Source: a bacterium
Lineage (GTDB): Bacteria > Bacillota > Bacilli > Lactobacillales > Streptococcaceae
Length of the DNA stretch: 64,000 bases
Direction: 5' to 3'
NCBI GenBank assembly: GCA_905221455.1
Contig: CAJNDF010000002.1
Span: 248,001 to 312,000 of the forward strand
The first letter of the stretch is position 1. Every line of letters begins with the position of its first letter. Shown here in pieces: positions 1 to 10,329 of this stretch. Below the pieces are notes generated by a model. It did no database searches and was not told the origin of the DNA. It worked only from the letters and a program-made list of their open reading frames with translations. Made by a program: the position numbers and the translations under genes.

Positions 1-879
1 GTTCAAGGAACAGGTGTTAAGGATGACGATTTTGTCCGAGAGTTAGTGTCAACTAGCACCCATGATCACCTGCTCTTCTTCACAAATAAAGGACGTGTCT
101 ATCGCCTGAAAGGTTATGAAATTCCTGAGTATGGTCGGACGGCCAAAGGGCTACCAGTAGTCAATCTCTTGAAATTGGACGAAGGTGAAAGTATTCAGAC
201 TATTATCAATGTTGAGTCTGAACGTAGTGATGATGCTTATCTCTTCTTCACAACCCGTCATGGTATTGTGAAGCGAACCAGCGTCAAGGAATTTGCTAAC
301 ATTCGCCAGAATGGTCTCAAGGCTTTGAACCTCAAGGATGAAGATGAGTTGATTAATGTCTTGTTGACGGAAGAAGATACGGATATTATTATTGGTACCA
401 AGTTTGGTTATGCAGTTCGTTTTAATCAATCAGCTGTTCGTGGCATGAGTCGTATCGCCACTGGTGTAAAAGGTGTTAACCTTCGTGATGAAGACACAGT
501 TGTTGGTGCTAGTGTGATAACAGACCAGGACGAGGTTCTTATCATCACAGAAAAAGGATTTGGTAAGCGCACAGTTGCGACTGAATATCCTACTAAAGGC
601 CGTGGTGGTAAAGGGATGCAAACCGCTAAAATTACAGAAAAGAATGGTTCCCTTGCTGGTCTTATGACCGTTAAAGGCGATGAAGACTTGATGATTATCA
701 CTGATACAGGTGTCATGATTCGAACCAATGTTGCCAATATTTCACAAACAGGACGCTCAACTATGGGAGTTAAAGTAATGCGTCTGGATCAAGATGCTAA
801 AATTGTGACCTTTACAACGGTTGCAGCGGCAGAAAAAGAAGAAGTTGGGACAGAAAACGAAACAGAAGGTGAAGCATAA
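1..879 (+). CDS. gyrA: DNA gyrase subunit A, C-terminal part (5' end outside window)
   Basis: The reading frame is open from base 1, so this is the 3' part of a longer gene; the internal GTG at 46 is not a real start. The protein is the C-terminal beta-pinwheel of GyrA, which wraps DNA so that gyrase can introduce negative supercoils. Repeated blade motifs are visible (FFTNKGRVYRLK, FFTTRHGIVKRT, IITEKGFGKRT, MIITDTGVMIRT), and the segment GRGGKGMQT resembles the GyrA box. The tail is acidic (EKEEVGTENETEGEA). Its stop overlaps the start of srtA by one base, the known gyrA-srtA order of pneumococcus and relatives. ParC is the main alternative, but the GyrA-box-like segment and the neighbour favour GyrA. 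Confidence 0.93.
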   Translation, partial: VQGTGVKDDDFVRELVSTSTHDHLLFFTNKGRVYRLKGYEIPEYGRTAKGLPVVNLLKLDEGESIQTIINVESERSDDAYLFFTTRHGIVKRTSVKEFANIRQNGLKALNLKDEDELINVLLTEEDTDIIIGTKFGYAVRFNQSAVRGMSRIATGVKGVNLRDEDTVVGASVITDQDEVLIITEKGFGKRTVATEYPTKGRGGKGMQTAKITEKNGSLAGLMTVKGDEDLMIITDTGVMIRTNVANISQTGRSTMGVKVMRLDQDAKIVTFTTVAAAEKEEVGTENETEGEA

Positions 880-1622
880 TGTCTCAAAAAAATAATAAGA
901 AGAAAAACAAACGAAAAAATCTGCTGACAAATATCCTAGCAGGATTTCTGATACTACTATCAATTGCTTTGATTTTTAATGCTAAAATTCGTGATATTTT
1001 CATAGTTTGGAATACCAATAAGTACCAAGTTAGTCAGGTATCAAAAGAAAAAATAGAAGAAAATCAGGATACAGAAGGAAATTTTGATTTTGATTCTGTC
1101 AATGCTATCTCTTCGGAAGCTGTTCTAGCTTCTCAATGGGATGCTCAAAAATTACCAGTTATCGGCGGAATTGCAGTTCCTGAATTAGAAATGAATCTGC
1201 CAATTTTTAAAGGGCTTGATAATGTCAACCTCTTCTATGGTGCTGGTACGATGAAACGCGATCAAGTGATGGGGAAAGGAAATTATAGTCTAGCTAGTCA
1301 TCATATTTTTGGTGTCAATAATGCTAATAAAATGTTATTTTCTCCTTTAGATAACGCTAAAAATGGTATGAAGATTTATCTAACCGATAAAAATAAAGTT
1401 TATACTTATGAAATACGTGAAGTCAAACGGGTTACACCGGATCGTGTTGATGAAGTTGATGATAGAGATGGGGTAAATGAGATTACATTAGTAACCTGTG
1501 AAGACCTTGCCGCTACAGAACGTATTATTGTAAAAGGCGATTTGAAAGAAACAAAAGATTATTCACAAACATCTGATGAAATCCTAACAGCTTTCAATCA
1601 ACCATATAAACAATTTTATTAA
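879..1622 (+). CDS. srtA: Class A sortase
   Basis: Membrane-anchored cysteine transpeptidase that cleaves LPXTG surface proteins and attaches them to peptidoglycan. It is 247 residues with a lysine-rich N-terminus and one membrane segment at about 15-33, so the catalytic domain lies outside. The catalytic triad is visible: His141 in LASHH, Cys207 in TLVTC and Arg215 in ATERIIV. The start overlaps the gyrA stop, suggesting co-transcription and translational coupling. A strong terminator follows directly. No LPXTG substrate gene lies in this window, as expected for the housekeeping sortase. Confidence 0.95.
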   Translation: MSQKNNKKKNKRKNLLTNILAGFLILLSIALIFNAKIRDIFIVWNTNKYQVSQVSKEKIEENQDTEGNFDFDSVNAISSEAVLASQWDAQKLPVIGGIAVPELEMNLPIFKGLDNVNLFYGAGTMKRDQVMGKGNYSLASHHIFGVNNANKMLFSPLDNAKNGMKIYLTDKNKVYTYEIREVKRVTPDRVDEVDDRDGVNEITLVTCEDLAATERIIVKGDLKETKDYSQTSDEILTAFNQPYKQFY

Positions 1623-1625
1623 TAC

Positions 1626-1659
1626 AAATCAGTGAAATCCAGGATTTCACTGATTTTTT
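1626..1659 (+). terminator. Rho-independent terminator after srtA
   Basis: An inverted repeat of about 13-15 bp (AAATCAGTGAAAT with its complement) with a very short loop is followed by six Ts. It ends the gyrA-srtA transcript. Confidence 0.9.
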
Positions 1660-1722
1660 AAGCTTTTCATAAAAATAAACTTTTATGAAATACAGAAAAC
1701 GCTTCCTAAATTCAAGAGTTTG

Positions 1723-1731
1723 TGATATAAT
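1723..1731 (+). promoter_or_regulatory. Extended -10 promoter for the FNT gene
   Basis: TGA followed by TATAAT (1726-1731) fits an extended -10 element, 30 bases before the start codon. No good -35 hexamer is seen, which is normal for extended -10 promoters in streptococci. Confidence 0.6.
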
Positions 1732-1761
1732 TATCAGGTAAAAAATTTTTAGGAGTTTATT

Positions 1762-2559
1762 ATGGTTTCTTCAGAATTTATCTCAAAGATTGAATTTGCA
1801 TGCAAGAAGAAAGAAAGTCTTTATAGCCAAAGCAAATTTAAGTATGCGATTCGTTCTATGTTTGCAGGTGCATTTTTAACCTTCAGTACAGCAGCAGGTG
1901 CAGTCGGGGCTGACTTGATTAATAAAATTGCGCCTGGTAGTGGACGCTTCCTCTTCCCATTTGTCTTTGCTTGGGGTTTGGCCTACATTGTTTTCTTGAA
2001 TGCCGAGTTGGTAACATCAAACATGATGTTTTTGACTGCTGGTAGTTTCTTGAAAAAAATCTCTTGGAGAAAAACAGCTGAGATTTTACTTTACTGTACC
2101 TTGTTCAACCTTATCGGAGCCTTGATAGCAGGTTGGGGCTTTGCTCACTCAGCAGCTTATGCACATCTGACACACGATAGTTTCATCTCGGGGGTTGTTG
2201 AGATGAAGTTAGGCCGTTCAAATGAATTAGTCTTACTTGAGGCAATTTTGGCAAATATTTTTGTAAATATTGCGATTCTTTCATTTGTTTTGGTCAAAGA
2301 TGGTGGTGCCAAACTTTGGCTTGTGTTATCAGCGATTTACATGTTTGTATTCTTAACAAATGAGCACATTGCGGCGAACTTTGCTTCTTTCGCGATTGTA
2401 AAATTCAGTGTTGCTGCTGATTCAATTGCTAACTTTGGTGTTGGAAATATGCTCCGTCATTGGGGAGTAACCTTCATCGGAAACTTTATCGGAGGAGGCC
2501 TCCTGATGGGTCTTCCATATGCCTTCCTCAATAAAAACGAAGATACTTATGTAGATTAA
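1762..2559 (+). CDS. Formate/nitrite transporter (FNT) family channel
   Basis: A 265-residue integral membrane protein with about six hydrophobic segments, the usual size and layout of FNT channels, which pass formate, nitrite or similar small anions as pentamers. Supporting motifs are the N-terminal SMFAGAFLTF, the LNAELVTSNMM segment and the GNFIGGG motif near the C-terminus. Formate export or uptake would fit the mixed-acid metabolism of streptococci, but the substrate cannot be read from the sequence. It has its own promoter and terminator, so it is monocistronic. The start has an AGGAG about 8 bases upstream. Confidence 0.88.
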   Translation: MVSSEFISKIEFACKKKESLYSQSKFKYAIRSMFAGAFLTFSTAAGAVGADLINKIAPGSGRFLFPFVFAWGLAYIVFLNAELVTSNMMFLTAGSFLKKISWRKTAEILLYCTLFNLIGALIAGWGFAHSAAYAHLTHDSFISGVVEMKLGRSNELVLLEAILANIFVNIAILSFVLVKDGGAKLWLVLSAIYMFVFLTNEHIAANFASFAIVKFSVAADSIANFGVGNMLRHWGVTFIGNFIGGGLLMGLPYAFLNKNEDTYVD

Positions 2560-2565
2560 GAAATG

Positions 2566-2589
2566 AGCACGATTGAGTCGTGCTTTTTT
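2566..2589 (+). terminator. Rho-independent terminator after the FNT gene
   Basis: A 7-bp stem, AGCACGA with TCGTGCT, a 5-base loop and a run of six Ts. Confidence 0.92.
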
Positions 2590-2704
2590 CGATTTTGTAA
2601 GAAGCAATAGCTACTCCTTATATCAAAATATAGAAAAGAGGTATTAGTCAAGATAGGTCGATAGTGCTACAATATCCTTAATCAAACTATTTGGAGGTCG
2701 CCAT

Positions 2705-3985
2705 ATGACTCGTGATTTTAAATTTGAAACTCTACAACTACATGCTGGGCAAGTTGTGGATCCAGCAACTAAGTCTCGTGCAGTGCCAATTTATCAGACA
2801 ACATCCTTCGTTTTTGATGATACGCAGGAGGGTGCCGATTTGTTTGCCTTGAGAAAACCAGGCAACATCTATACTCGTATTACCAATCCTACAACAGCTG
2901 CTTTTGAAGAAAGAATTGCTGCTCTTGAAGGTGGTGTTGGTGCGCTTGCAACAGCCTCAGGTATGGCAGCAGTGACTTATACGATTTTGGCTCTTGCCCA
3001 CGCTGGTGACCATGTAGTAGCGGCCTCAACTATCTACGGTGGGACCTTCAATCTCTTGAAAGAAACCCTTCCTCGTTATGGTATCACAACAACCTTTGTG
3101 GATGTGGATAATTTGGAGGAAGTAGAAGCAGCTATCAATGACAATACCAAGCTTGTCTTGATTGAAACCTTGGGCAATCCCTTGATTAACATTCCTGATT
3201 TGGAAAAATTGGCAGAGATTGCGCATAAACATCAGATTCCACTTATTTCTGACAATACCTTTGCAACACCTTACTTGATTAACGTCTTCTCTCACGGTGT
3301 AGATATTGCTATTCACTCTGCGACCAAGTTTATCGGCGGGCATGGTACGACTATTGGAGGAGTGATTGTCGATAGTGGTCGTTTTGACTGGGAGGCTTCA
3401 GGGAAATTCCCTCAATTTGTTGAGGAAGACCCAAGCTACCATAACTTGAGCTATACTCGTGATGTGGGTGCTGCAGCCTTTATTATCGCTGTTCGTGTCC
3501 AATTGCTTCGTGATACAGGGGCGACCTTGTCACCATTTAATGCCTTTCTCTTGCTCCAAGGGCTTGAAACTCTTTCACTTCGTGTGGAACGCCATGTGCA
3601 AAATGCAGAGAAAATTGTTGATTTCCTTGTCAATCATCCTAAGGTAGAAAAAGTCAACTATCCAAAACTAGCTGACAGTCCTTACCATGCCTTGGCTGAT
3701 AAATATTTACCAAAAGGTGTGGGGTCGATCTTTACCTTCCATGTCAAAGGTGGGGAGGCAGAAGCCCGCAAGGTGATTGATAATTTGGAAATTTTCTCTG
3801 ACCTTGCGAACGTGGCAGATGCTAAGTCTCTTGTTGTTCATCCAGCGACTACAACACATGGTCAGTTGTCAGAAAAAGACCTGGAAGCAGCAGGTGTTAC
3901 ACCAAACCAAATTCGTTTGTCAATCGGACTTGAAAATGTAGAGGATTTGATTGAAGACTTGCGCTTGGCCTTGGAAAAAATTTAA
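2705..3985 (+). CDS. O-acetylhomoserine/O-acetylserine sulfhydrylase (PLP enzyme)
   Basis: A 426-residue Cys/Met-metabolism PLP enzyme of the MetY/CysD type, which makes homocysteine (or cysteine) from an O-acetylated amino acid and sulfide. The PLP lysine is Lys208 in HSATKFIGGHG. Other family signatures are YTRITNPTT, ALATASGMAA and the C-terminal SIGLENVEDLIEDL. The protein is longer than cystathionine gamma-synthase (about 365-400), which favours the O-acetylhomoserine branch. GGAGG lies close upstream of the ATG. It sits alone between two terminators. Exact substrate preference cannot be read by eye. Confidence 0.87.
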   Translation: MTRDFKFETLQLHAGQVVDPATKSRAVPIYQTTSFVFDDTQEGADLFALRKPGNIYTRITNPTTAAFEERIAALEGGVGALATASGMAAVTYTILALAHAGDHVVAASTIYGGTFNLLKETLPRYGITTTFVDVDNLEEVEAAINDNTKLVLIETLGNPLINIPDLEKLAEIAHKHQIPLISDNTFATPYLINVFSHGVDIAIHSATKFIGGHGTTIGGVIVDSGRFDWEASGKFPQFVEEDPSYHNLSYTRDVGAAAFIIAVRVQLLRDTGATLSPFNAFLLLQGLETLSLRVERHVQNAEKIVDFLVNHPKVEKVNYPKLADSPYHALADKYLPKGVGSIFTFHVKGGEAEARKVIDNLEIFSDLANVADAKSLVVHPATTTHGQLSEKDLEAAGVTPNQIRLSIGLENVEDLIEDLRLALEKI

Positions 3986-3997
3986 AGTAAAAGATAT

Positions 3998-4023
3998 AAA
4001 CAGTGGGTTTCGACTCACTGTTT
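3998..4023 (+). terminator. Rho-independent terminator after the sulfhydrylase gene
   Basis: An 11-bp stem with one G-U pair and a TTCG tetraloop, followed by a short T run. Confidence 0.88.
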
Positions 4024-4050
4024 TTGATTTTCCCTTAGGCATGATATAAT
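4024..4050 (+). promoter_or_regulatory. Promoter of the DUF2130 gene and truB
   Basis: TTGATT (4024-4029) and TATAAT (4045-4050) are 15 bases apart, with an upstream TGA making an extended -10. The -35 overlaps the T tract of the preceding terminator. Confidence 0.6.
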
Positions 4051-4079
4051 GGATAAAGAAGTCTAGAAAGAGGAACGAT

Positions 4080-5354
4080 ATGAACGAAATCAAATGTCCC
4101 AACTGTGGGGAAGTCTTTACAGTAAATGAAAGTCAGTATGCTGAACTATTGTCTCAAGTGAGAACGGCAGAGTTTGATAAGGAATTACACGACCGCATGA
4201 GGCAGGAACTGGCTTTGGTTGAGCAAAAGGCTATGAATGAGCAACAGTCTAAACTAGCTCAAAAAGACCAAGAAATCGCGCAATTGCAGAGTCAAATCCA
4301 AAACTTTGATACAGAGAAAGAGTTGGCCAAGAAAGAGGTTGAACAAACAAGTCATGAGGCCTTATTAGCAAAGGACAAGGAAGTGCAGGCCTTGGAAAAT
4401 CAATTGGCCACCTTGCGTTTGGAGCATGAAAATCAACTGCAAAAGACCCTTTCTGACCTTGAAAAAGAACGAGATCAGGTCAAAAATCAGTTGCTATTGC
4501 AAGAAAAGGAAAATGAGTTGTCTTTGGCTTCTGTTAAACAAAACTATGAAGCCCAGCTCAAGGCAGCCAGTGAACAAGTCGAATTTTACAAGAATTTCAA
4601 GGCTCAACAATCTACAAAAGCGATTGGGGAAAGCCTAGAACAGTATGCGGAAAGTGAGTTTAACAAGGTCCGTAGTTTCGCCTTTCCAAATGCTTACTTT
4701 GAGAAGGATAACAAGGTCTCTGCGCGTGGGTCCAAAGGGGACTTTATCTTCCGAGAGAGTGATGAAAATGGAGTGGAAATCATTTCCATCATGTTTGAGA
4801 TGAAAAATGAAGCGGATGGAACAGAGAAGAAGCATAAGAATGCAGATTTTTATAAGGAATTGGACAAGGACCGTCGTGAAAAGAACTGTGAATATGCGGT
4901 TTTAGTGACCATGCTTGAGGCTGATAACGACTACTTTAACACAGGGATTGTTGACGTCAGCCACGAGTATGAAAAGATGTATGTGGTTCGCCCTCAGTTC
5001 TTTATCCAGTTGATTGGGCTTTTGCGAAATGCGGCTCTTAATTCTCTAAAATACAAGCAAGAGTTGGCACTTGTCCGTGAACAAAACATTGATATCACTC
5101 ATTTTGAAGAAGATTTGGATGCTTTTAAACTAGCCTTTGCCAAAAACTACAACTCAGCTTCGACCAACTTTGGCAAAGCAATCGACGAAATTGACAAGGC
5201 CATCAAACGCATGGAAGAGGTCAAGAAATTCCTAACCACATCTGAAAACCAACTCCGTCTAGCTAATAATAAGCTGGAAGACGTTTCAGTAAAAAAATTA
5301 ACTCGAAAAAATCCAACTATGAAAGCTAAATTTGAAGCACTGAAGGGGGAGTGA
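4080..5354 (+). CDS. DUF2130 family coiled-coil protein
   Basis: A 424-residue soluble protein. The N-terminus carries a small zinc-ribbon-like pair (CPNCGEVF, residues 6-9). A long charged coiled coil rich in Glu, Lys and Gln follows (about residues 35-170). A conserved globular domain follows (about 180-320), with [22 protein letters not shown] and the E-x-K-like [11 protein letters not shown], then another helical tail. The D-x(n)-E-x-K arrangement resembles nuclease folds such as RmuC, but biochemical function is not established. Its stop region overlaps the alternative start of truB, so the two are probably co-transcribed. Confidence 0.8.
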   Translation: MNEIKCPNCGEVFTVNESQYAELLSQVRTAEFDKELHDRMRQELALVEQKAMNEQQSKLAQKDQEIAQLQSQIQNFDTEKELAKKEVEQTSHEALLAKDKEVQALENQLATLRLEHENQLQKTLSDLEKERDQVKNQLLLQEKENELSLASVKQNYEAQLKAASEQVEFYKNFKAQQSTKAIGESLEQYAESEFNKVRSFAFPNAYFEKDNKVSARGSKGDFIFRESDENGVEIISIMFEMKNEADGTEKKHKNADFYKELDKDRREKNCEYAVLVTMLEADNDYFNTGIVDVSHEYEKMYVVRPQFFIQLIGLLRNAALNSLKYKQELALVREQNIDITHFEEDLDAFKLAFAKNYNSASTNFGKAIDEIDKAIKRMEEVKKFLTTSENQLRLANNKLEDVSVKKLTRKNPTMKAKFEALKGE

Positions 5355-5365
5355 GAAAACAAGAT

Positions 5366-6244
5366 ATGAACGGTATTATCAACTTAAAAAAAGAAGCGGG
5401 AATGACCTCGCACGATGCGGTTTTTAAACTGCGTAAGATTTTGGGAACCAAGAAAATTGGTCATGGTGGGACCTTGGATCCGGATGTAGTGGGTGTTTTG
5501 CCTATTGCGGTTGGCAAGGCGACACGAATGGTCGAGTTTATGCAGGATGAGGGCAAGGTCTATGAGGGGGAGATTACTCTCGGATATTCAACAACGACTG
5601 AGGATGCCAGTGGGGAAGTGGTCGCAGAGACACCTGTTTTATCGCACTTGGATGAAAAGCTTGTTGATGAAGCAATCGCCAGTCTGACAGGACCTATTAT
5701 TCAGATTCCGCCTATGTATTCGGCAGTCAAGATCAATGGTCGTAAGCTCTATGAGTATGCGCGTGCTGGTCAGGAAGTGGAGCGTCCAGAACGTCAGGTA
5801 ACTATTTATAGCTTTGAGCGGACAAGTCCGATTTCTTATGATGGCCATCTTGCACGATTCACTTTTCGTGTAAAATGCAGTAAGGGAACTTATATCCGTA
5901 CCTTATCGGTTGATTTAGGTGAGAAGCTTGGTTATGCGGCTCATATGTCACATCTGACACGGACTAGTGCTGCAGGTTTACATCTAGAAGATGCCTTGAC
6001 CTTGAAAGAAATTGCTGCAAAATTGGAGTCTGGTCAGCTGGACTTTCTCCATCCTTTAGAGATTGGGACGGGTGACCTTGTTAAAGTTTTCCTAAGTCCA
6101 GAAGAAGCTACAGAAGTGCGCTTTGGTCGCTTTATTGAGCTCGACCAAACGGACAAAGAACTGGCTGCCTTTGAAGGTGATACATTGCTAGCCATTCTAG
6201 AAAAGCGAGACAATCTCTACAAACCAAGGAAGGTTTTTAGCTAG
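5366..6244 (+). CDS. truB: tRNA pseudouridine-55 synthase
   Basis: Makes pseudouridine at position 55 in the T loop of all elongator tRNAs. The catalytic Asp lies in [15 protein letters not shown] near residue 40. Other TruB motifs seen are [26 protein letters not shown] and [15 protein letters not shown]. The frame is open from a GTG at 5351, but the ATG at 5366 gives the usual N-terminus ([10 protein letters not shown]) and 292 residues. It follows the DUF2130 gene by 11 bases. Confidence 0.96.
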   Translation: MNGIINLKKEAGMTSHDAVFKLRKILGTKKIGHGGTLDPDVVGVLPIAVGKATRMVEFMQDEGKVYEGEITLGYSTTTEDASGEVVAETPVLSHLDEKLVDEAIASLTGPIIQIPPMYSAVKINGRKLYEYARAGQEVERPERQVTIYSFERTSPISYDGHLARFTFRVKCSKGTYIRTLSVDLGEKLGYAAHMSHLTRTSAAGLHLEDALTLKEIAAKLESGQLDFLHPLEIGTGDLVKVFLSPEEATEVRFGRFIELDQTDKELAAFEGDTLLAILEKRDNLYKPRKVFS

Positions 6245-6353
6245 TCTAACTGAGGTGTAGGGAATGTTGTTTCCCATAGACTATCCAAATCAGACTATAA
6301 ATTTTGCAAAAAATGTGATAAAATAGACGACGGATAAAAAAACGGAGGATAGC

Positions 6354-6992
6354 ATGCAAAATAGACCAATCATTATCGGAGTGACAGGTGGTTCTGGTGG
6401 AGGAAAAACCAGTGTTTCAAGGGCCATTTTATCGCATTTCCCTGATGAAAAGATTTCCATGATTGAGCATGATTCATACTACAAGGATCAGTCTCATTTG
6501 ACCTTTGAAGAGCGTGTCAAAACCAACTATGACCATCCTTTTGCCTTTGATACAGATTTGATGATCGAGCAAATTAAGGAATTGTTGGCAGGGCGTCCGG
6601 TGGACATTCCGACTTATGACTATACAGAGCATACACGAAGTAGCAAGACCTATCGTCAGGAGCCTCAAGATGTCTTTATCGTTGAGGGGATTTTGGTCTT
6701 GGAGGACAAGCGCCTGCGCGATTTGATGGATATCAAGATTTTTGTGGATACGGATGATGATGTGCGCATTATTCGTCGGATCAAGCGTGATATGGAAGAG
6801 CGTGGCCGTAGTCTTGATAGTGTTATTGACCAGTACTTAGGCGTGGTTAAACCAATGTACCACCAGTTTATAGAACCAACCAAGCGTTATGCTGATATCG
6901 TCATTCCTGAGGGAGTCAGCAATACCGTTGCTATCGACCTGTTGACGACCAAGATTGCAAAGATTTTGGAAGAAGCTCGAAACAGCAAATAA
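6354..6992 (+). CDS. udk: Uridine kinase
   Basis: Phosphorylates uridine and cytidine to UMP and CMP in pyrimidine salvage. The 212-residue protein has a P-loop near its N-terminus ([14 protein letters not shown]), the uridine-binding region [10 protein letters not shown] and [10 protein letters not shown], and [15 protein letters not shown]. Upstream is an extended -10 element (TGATAAAAT), and a terminator follows, so it is a single-gene unit. The start has a GGAGG about 6 bases upstream. Confidence 0.95.
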   Translation: MQNRPIIIGVTGGSGGGKTSVSRAILSHFPDEKISMIEHDSYYKDQSHLTFEERVKTNYDHPFAFDTDLMIEQIKELLAGRPVDIPTYDYTEHTRSSKTYRQEPQDVFIVEGILVLEDKRLRDLMDIKIFVDTDDDVRIIRRIKRDMEERGRSLDSVIDQYLGVVKPMYHQFIEPTKRYADIVIPEGVSNTVAIDLLTTKIAKILEEARNSK

Positions 6993-7000
6993 TCATACGT

Positions 7001-7025
7001 GGAGGCCTTGCCTCCTTTTTTATTT
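7001..7025 (+). terminator. Rho-independent terminator after udk
   Basis: A compact GC-rich hairpin, GGAGGC-CTT-GCCTCC, followed by a T-rich run. Confidence 0.93.
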
Positions 7026-7069
7026 TTCCCTCATAATGGTACATAAATGAAGATTTTTAGGCATATTTT

Positions 7070-7078
7070 TGGTATAAT
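7070..7078 (+). promoter_or_regulatory. Extended -10 promoter of the xseA-recN operon
   Basis: TGG followed by TATAAT (7073-7078), 40 bases before the xseA start. No clear -35. Confidence 0.55.
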
Positions 7079-7118
7079 AATACCCATGAAAGAGCAAGGA
7101 AATGAATAGTAGGTGGAG

Positions 7119-8459
7119 ATGGAAAAGTATTTATCGGTAACAACTTTGACCAAGTATCTGAAAATGAAATTTGATAAAGACCCTTACTTGGAACGGGTCT
7201 ATTTAACTGGTCAAGTTTCCAATTTTCGTAAACGACCTACTCACCAATATTTCTCCCTAAAGGATGACCATGCAGTTATTCAAGCGACCATCTGGTCTGG
7301 GGTTTATCAGAAATTAGGTTTCGACCTGGAAGAAGGGATGAAAATCAATGTGATTGGGCGTGTACAGGTCTATGAACCGAGTGGTAGCTACTCCATCATC
7401 ATTGAAAAGGCAGAGCCTGATGGAGTTGGGGCACTTGCGATTCAGTTTGAACAACTCAAGAAAAAATTGACAGAAGAAGGTCTGTTTCAAGAACGCTTCA
7501 AGCAACCTCTGCCTCAGTTTGCTAGGCGAATTGGTGTAGTGACTAGCCGCAGTGGGGCCGTTATTCGAGATATTATCACGACCGTCAGCAGGCGCTTTCC
7601 AGGTGTGGACATTCTTCTCTATCCGACCAAGGTGCAAGGTGAGGGTTCTGCGGAGGAAATTGCTCGAAATATTGCGCGTGCTAATCAACGTGACGATTTG
7701 GACTTGCTCATTATTGGTCGTGGTGGTGGTTCCATCGAGGATCTCTGGGCCTTTAACGAAGAAATTGTGGTACGGGCTATTTTTGAATCTCGTCTGCCAG
7801 TTATCTCTAGTGTGGGCCATGAGACAGATGTGACCTTGGCGGATTTTGTGGCAGATAGACGGGCTGCTACACCGACTGCTGCAGCTGAACTAGCAACGCC
7901 CGTGACCAAGTTGGATCTATTAGCTCATTTGCAAAATCAAGAAAAACGGATGGCAACAGCAGTCCGAAATGTCCTATCTAAGAAACAAGAAGCTTTGAAA
8001 AAATGCAGTCAGTCAGTCATCTTTAGACAGCCAGAGCGCTTGTATGATGGTTATTTGCAACGATTGGATCAATTGCAACTGCGCTTAAAACAAAGTTTGC
8101 GCACACAGATTTCCGATAACAAACAGCTAGTACAAGCAAGGACACATCAACTGGTGCAATTATCACCTGTGACCAAAATCCAACGCTATCAAGACCGCCT
8201 AGGTCAGTTGGATAAGCTCCTACGTAGCCAAATGGCGCTGGTTTATGATGCCAAGGTTGCTGAAGTGAAAAGACTTTCAGAAGCCCTACTGATGTTGGAT
8301 ACCAGTCGAATCGTGGCGCGTGGTTATGCTATTGTCAAAAAAGAAGAGTCCGTTGTAGATTCGGTTGAGAGTTTGAAGAAAAAAGACCAAGTAACGCTTT
8401 TGATGCGAGATGGTCAAGTAGAATTAGAGGTTAAAGATGTCAAAACAAAAGAAATTTGA
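7119..8459 (+). CDS. xseA: Exodeoxyribonuclease VII large subunit
   Basis: Catalytic subunit of exonuclease VII, which degrades single-stranded DNA in both directions with XseB. An N-terminal OB-fold (about 1-100: [26 protein letters not shown]) is followed by the catalytic domain, with [31 protein letters not shown], and [21 protein letters not shown] long coiled coil near 280-390 and a conserved C-terminal segment ([14 protein letters not shown]) complete the 446-residue protein. ATG 7119 is chosen over the in-frame GTG at 7113 because AGGTGG just upstream suits it. It overlaps xseB by 23 bases. Confidence 0.96.
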   Translation: MEKYLSVTTLTKYLKMKFDKDPYLERVYLTGQVSNFRKRPTHQYFSLKDDHAVIQATIWSGVYQKLGFDLEEGMKINVIGRVQVYEPSGSYSIIIEKAEPDGVGALAIQFEQLKKKLTEEGLFQERFKQPLPQFARRIGVVTSRSGAVIRDIITTVSRRFPGVDILLYPTKVQGEGSAEEIARNIARANQRDDLDLLIIGRGGGSIEDLWAFNEEIVVRAIFESRLPVISSVGHETDVTLADFVADRRAATPTAAAELATPVTKLDLLAHLQNQEKRMATAVRNVLSKKQEALKKCSQSVIFRQPERLYDGYLQRLDQLQLRLKQSLRTQISDNKQLVQARTHQLVQLSPVTKIQRYQDRLGQLDKLLRSQMALVYDAKVAEVKRLSEALLMLDTSRIVARGYAIVKKEESVVDSVESLKKKDQVTLLMRDGQVELEVKDVKTKEI

Positions 8460-8649
8460 GGAAAATCTAGCAGAACTGGAGACCATTGTCCAAAGTTTGG
8501 AAAATGGTGAAATTGCTTTAGAAGATGCGATTGCTGCCTTTCAAAAGGGCATGGTCTTGTCAAAAGAGCTCCAAGCGACGCTGGACAAGGCTGAAAAGAC
8601 CTTGGTCAAGGTCATGCAAGAAGATGGAACAGAAAGTGATTTTGAATGA
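8437..8649 (+). CDS. xseB: Exodeoxyribonuclease VII small subunit
   Basis: A 70-residue helical protein, the usual XseB size, with the family pattern [20 protein letters not shown] then [12 protein letters not shown]. Several XseB copies bind the XseA coiled coil. It overlaps xseA by 23 bases and ispA by 4 (ATGA), indicating tight translational coupling. Confidence 0.96.
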   Translation: MSKQKKFEENLAELETIVQSLENGEIALEDAIAAFQKGMVLSKELQATLDKAEKTLVKVMQEDGTESDFE

Positions 8650-9521
8650 AGAAGCAAGAAAAATTAGCTCTTGTCGAGTCGGCTTTGGAAGATTTTTATG
8701 GAGATCAGCAGTTTGCTTCTAGTTTGAGAGAGTCGGTTCTCTATTCCATTCATGCTGGTGGCAAGCGTATTCGGCCTTTTCTCTTGTTAGAAGTTCTGGA
8801 AGCCTTGCAGGTCGCTATCAAACCTGCTCACGCGCAGGTGGCTGCTGCCCTGGAAATGATTCATACAGGGAGCTTGATTCATGATGATCTTCCAGCTATG
8901 GATGATGATGATTACCGTCGGGGACGCTTGACCAATCACAAGAAATTCGGTGAAGCAATGGCTATTTTGGCTGGAGATGCCTTATTCCTAGATCCTTATG
9001 CCCTAATAGCGCAGGCAGATTTGCCAAGTCAGATTAAGGTAGACTTAATTGCCAACCTATCCCTTGCTTCAGGAAGTCTGGGCATGGTAGCAGGGCAGGT
9101 TTTGGACATGGAGGGCGAACATCAGCATTTATCTTTGGAAGAACTTCAGACCATTCATGCCAATAAGACTGGAAAACTACTAGCCTTTCCCTTCCAAGCG
9201 GCTGCTATTATAGCTGAATTGGCACCTGAAATGCAAGCAAAACTGAAGACTGTTGGTGAATTGATTGGGCTTGCTTTTCAAGTTCGAGATGATGTACTGG
9301 ATGTGACTGCCAGTTTTGAGGAAATTGGCAAGACACCGCAAAAGGACTTGCAGGCTGAAAAATCAACCTATCCTGCCTTGCTGGGCTTGGAAGAGGCCAT
9401 TGCCTTTTGCAACCAAACCTTGGATCAAGCCGAGGCTAAATTAGAAGAAATTGCCCAGCAGGTTCCCTTTGAGATAGAATCGATTGTAAGTGTAGTAGAA
9501 AGTTTGAGAATCAATGGCTAA
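8646..9521 (+). CDS. ispA: Polyprenyl (farnesyl/geranylgeranyl) diphosphate synthase
   Basis: Trans-prenyl transferase that condenses isopentenyl diphosphate with allylic diphosphates to give short-chain prenyl diphosphates, precursors of undecaprenyl phosphate. Both Asp-rich motifs are present: [14 protein letters not shown] (about residues 80-95) and DDVLD (near 217), along with GGKRIRP and an Asn-Lys-Thr-Gly-Lys segment. Length is 291 residues. Starts at the ATGA overlap with xseB and overlaps tlyA by 8 bases. Confidence 0.94.
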   Translation: MKKQEKLALVESALEDFYGDQQFASSLRESVLYSIHAGGKRIRPFLLLEVLEALQVAIKPAHAQVAAALEMIHTGSLIHDDLPAMDDDDYRRGRLTNHKKFGEAMAILAGDALFLDPYALIAQADLPSQIKVDLIANLSLASGSLGMVAGQVLDMEGEHQHLSLEELQTIHANKTGKLLAFPFQAAAIIAELAPEMQAKLKTVGELIGLAFQVRDDVLDVTASFEEIGKTPQKDLQAEKSTYPALLGLEEAIAFCNQTLDQAEAKLEEIAQQVPFEIESIVSVVESLRING

Positions 9522-10329
9522 GGAAAGAGTGGATGTACTAGCTTATAAACAGGGTTTGTTTGAAACACGAGAACAGGCTAAACGTGGTGTCATGGCTGGA
9601 CTAGTCGTAGCAGTCCTGAATGGAGAACGATTTGACAAACCAGGAGAGAAAATTCCAGACGATACCGAGTTAAAACTCAAGGGCGAGAAACTCAAGTATG
9701 TGAGTCGTGGTGGCTTGAAATTAGAAAAGGCCTTGCAGGTCTTTGAGTTGTCAGTGGATGGTGCGACCACGATTGATATCGGGGCCTCTACTGGTGGCTT
9801 TACCGATGTTATGCTGCAAAATGGCGCTGAGTTAGTCTTTGCAGTTGATGTTGGTACCAATCAGTTGGCTTGGAAATTACGCCAAGACCAACGGGTTGTC
9901 AGCATGGAGCAGTTTAATTTCCGCTATGCTGAAAAGACTGATTTCGAAAAGGAACCGAGCTTTGCCAGTATTGATGTGAGTTTCATTTCCCTCAGTTTGA
10001 TTCTGCCAGCCTTGCACCGAGTCTTGGCAAATCAAGGACAGGTTGTGGCTCTAGTTAAGCCCCAGTTTGAGGCAGGACGTGAGCAGATTGGAAAAAATGG
10101 AATTATTAGAGATGCTAAGGTTCACCAAAATGTCCTTGAATCTGTCACATCTATGGCAGTAGAGGAAGGCTTTTCAGTCCTTGGTTTGGATTTTTCTCCC
10201 ATCCAAGGTGGTCATGGCAATATTGAGTTTTTAGCATATTTGAAAAAAGAAGAGTCAGCAAGTAATCAAGTTCTTGCTGATATTGAAGAAGTAGTAGAGA
10301 GGGCGCATAGTCAATTTAAAAATGAATAA
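9514..10329 (+). CDS. tlyA: TlyA family RNA methyltransferase (hemolysin A-like)
   Basis: An N-terminal S4 RNA-binding domain (about 1-65: ERVDVLAYKQGLFETREQAKRGV) is followed by an FtsJ/RrmJ-type SAM methyltransferase domain, with the SAM motif DIGASTGGFTDVML, a VALVKPQFEAGR motif and IQGGHGNIEFL. Relatives in mycobacteria 2'-O-methylate 16S and 23S rRNA; the old hemolysin name is probably misleading. Overlaps ispA and argR by 8 bases each within the operon. Target nucleotide in this organism is unknown. Confidence 0.9.
   Translation: MAKERVDVLAYKQGLFETREQAKRGVMAGLVVAVLNGERFDKPGEKIPDDTELKLKGEKLKYVSRGGLKLEKALQVFELSVDGATTIDIGASTGGFTDVMLQNGAELVFAVDVGTNQLAWKLRQDQRVVSMEQFNFRYAEKTDFEKEPSFASIDVSFISLSLILPALHRVLANQGQVVALVKPQFEAGREQIGKNGIIRDAKVHQNVLESVTSMAVEEGFSVLGLDFSPIQGGHGNIEFLAYLKKEESASNQVLADIEEVVERAHSQFKNE

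Noticed and set aside
7314..7820. Minus-strand frame of 168 codons inside xseA
   Set aside because: Fully antisense to a well-supported gene, with no ribosome site and no recognisable domain.
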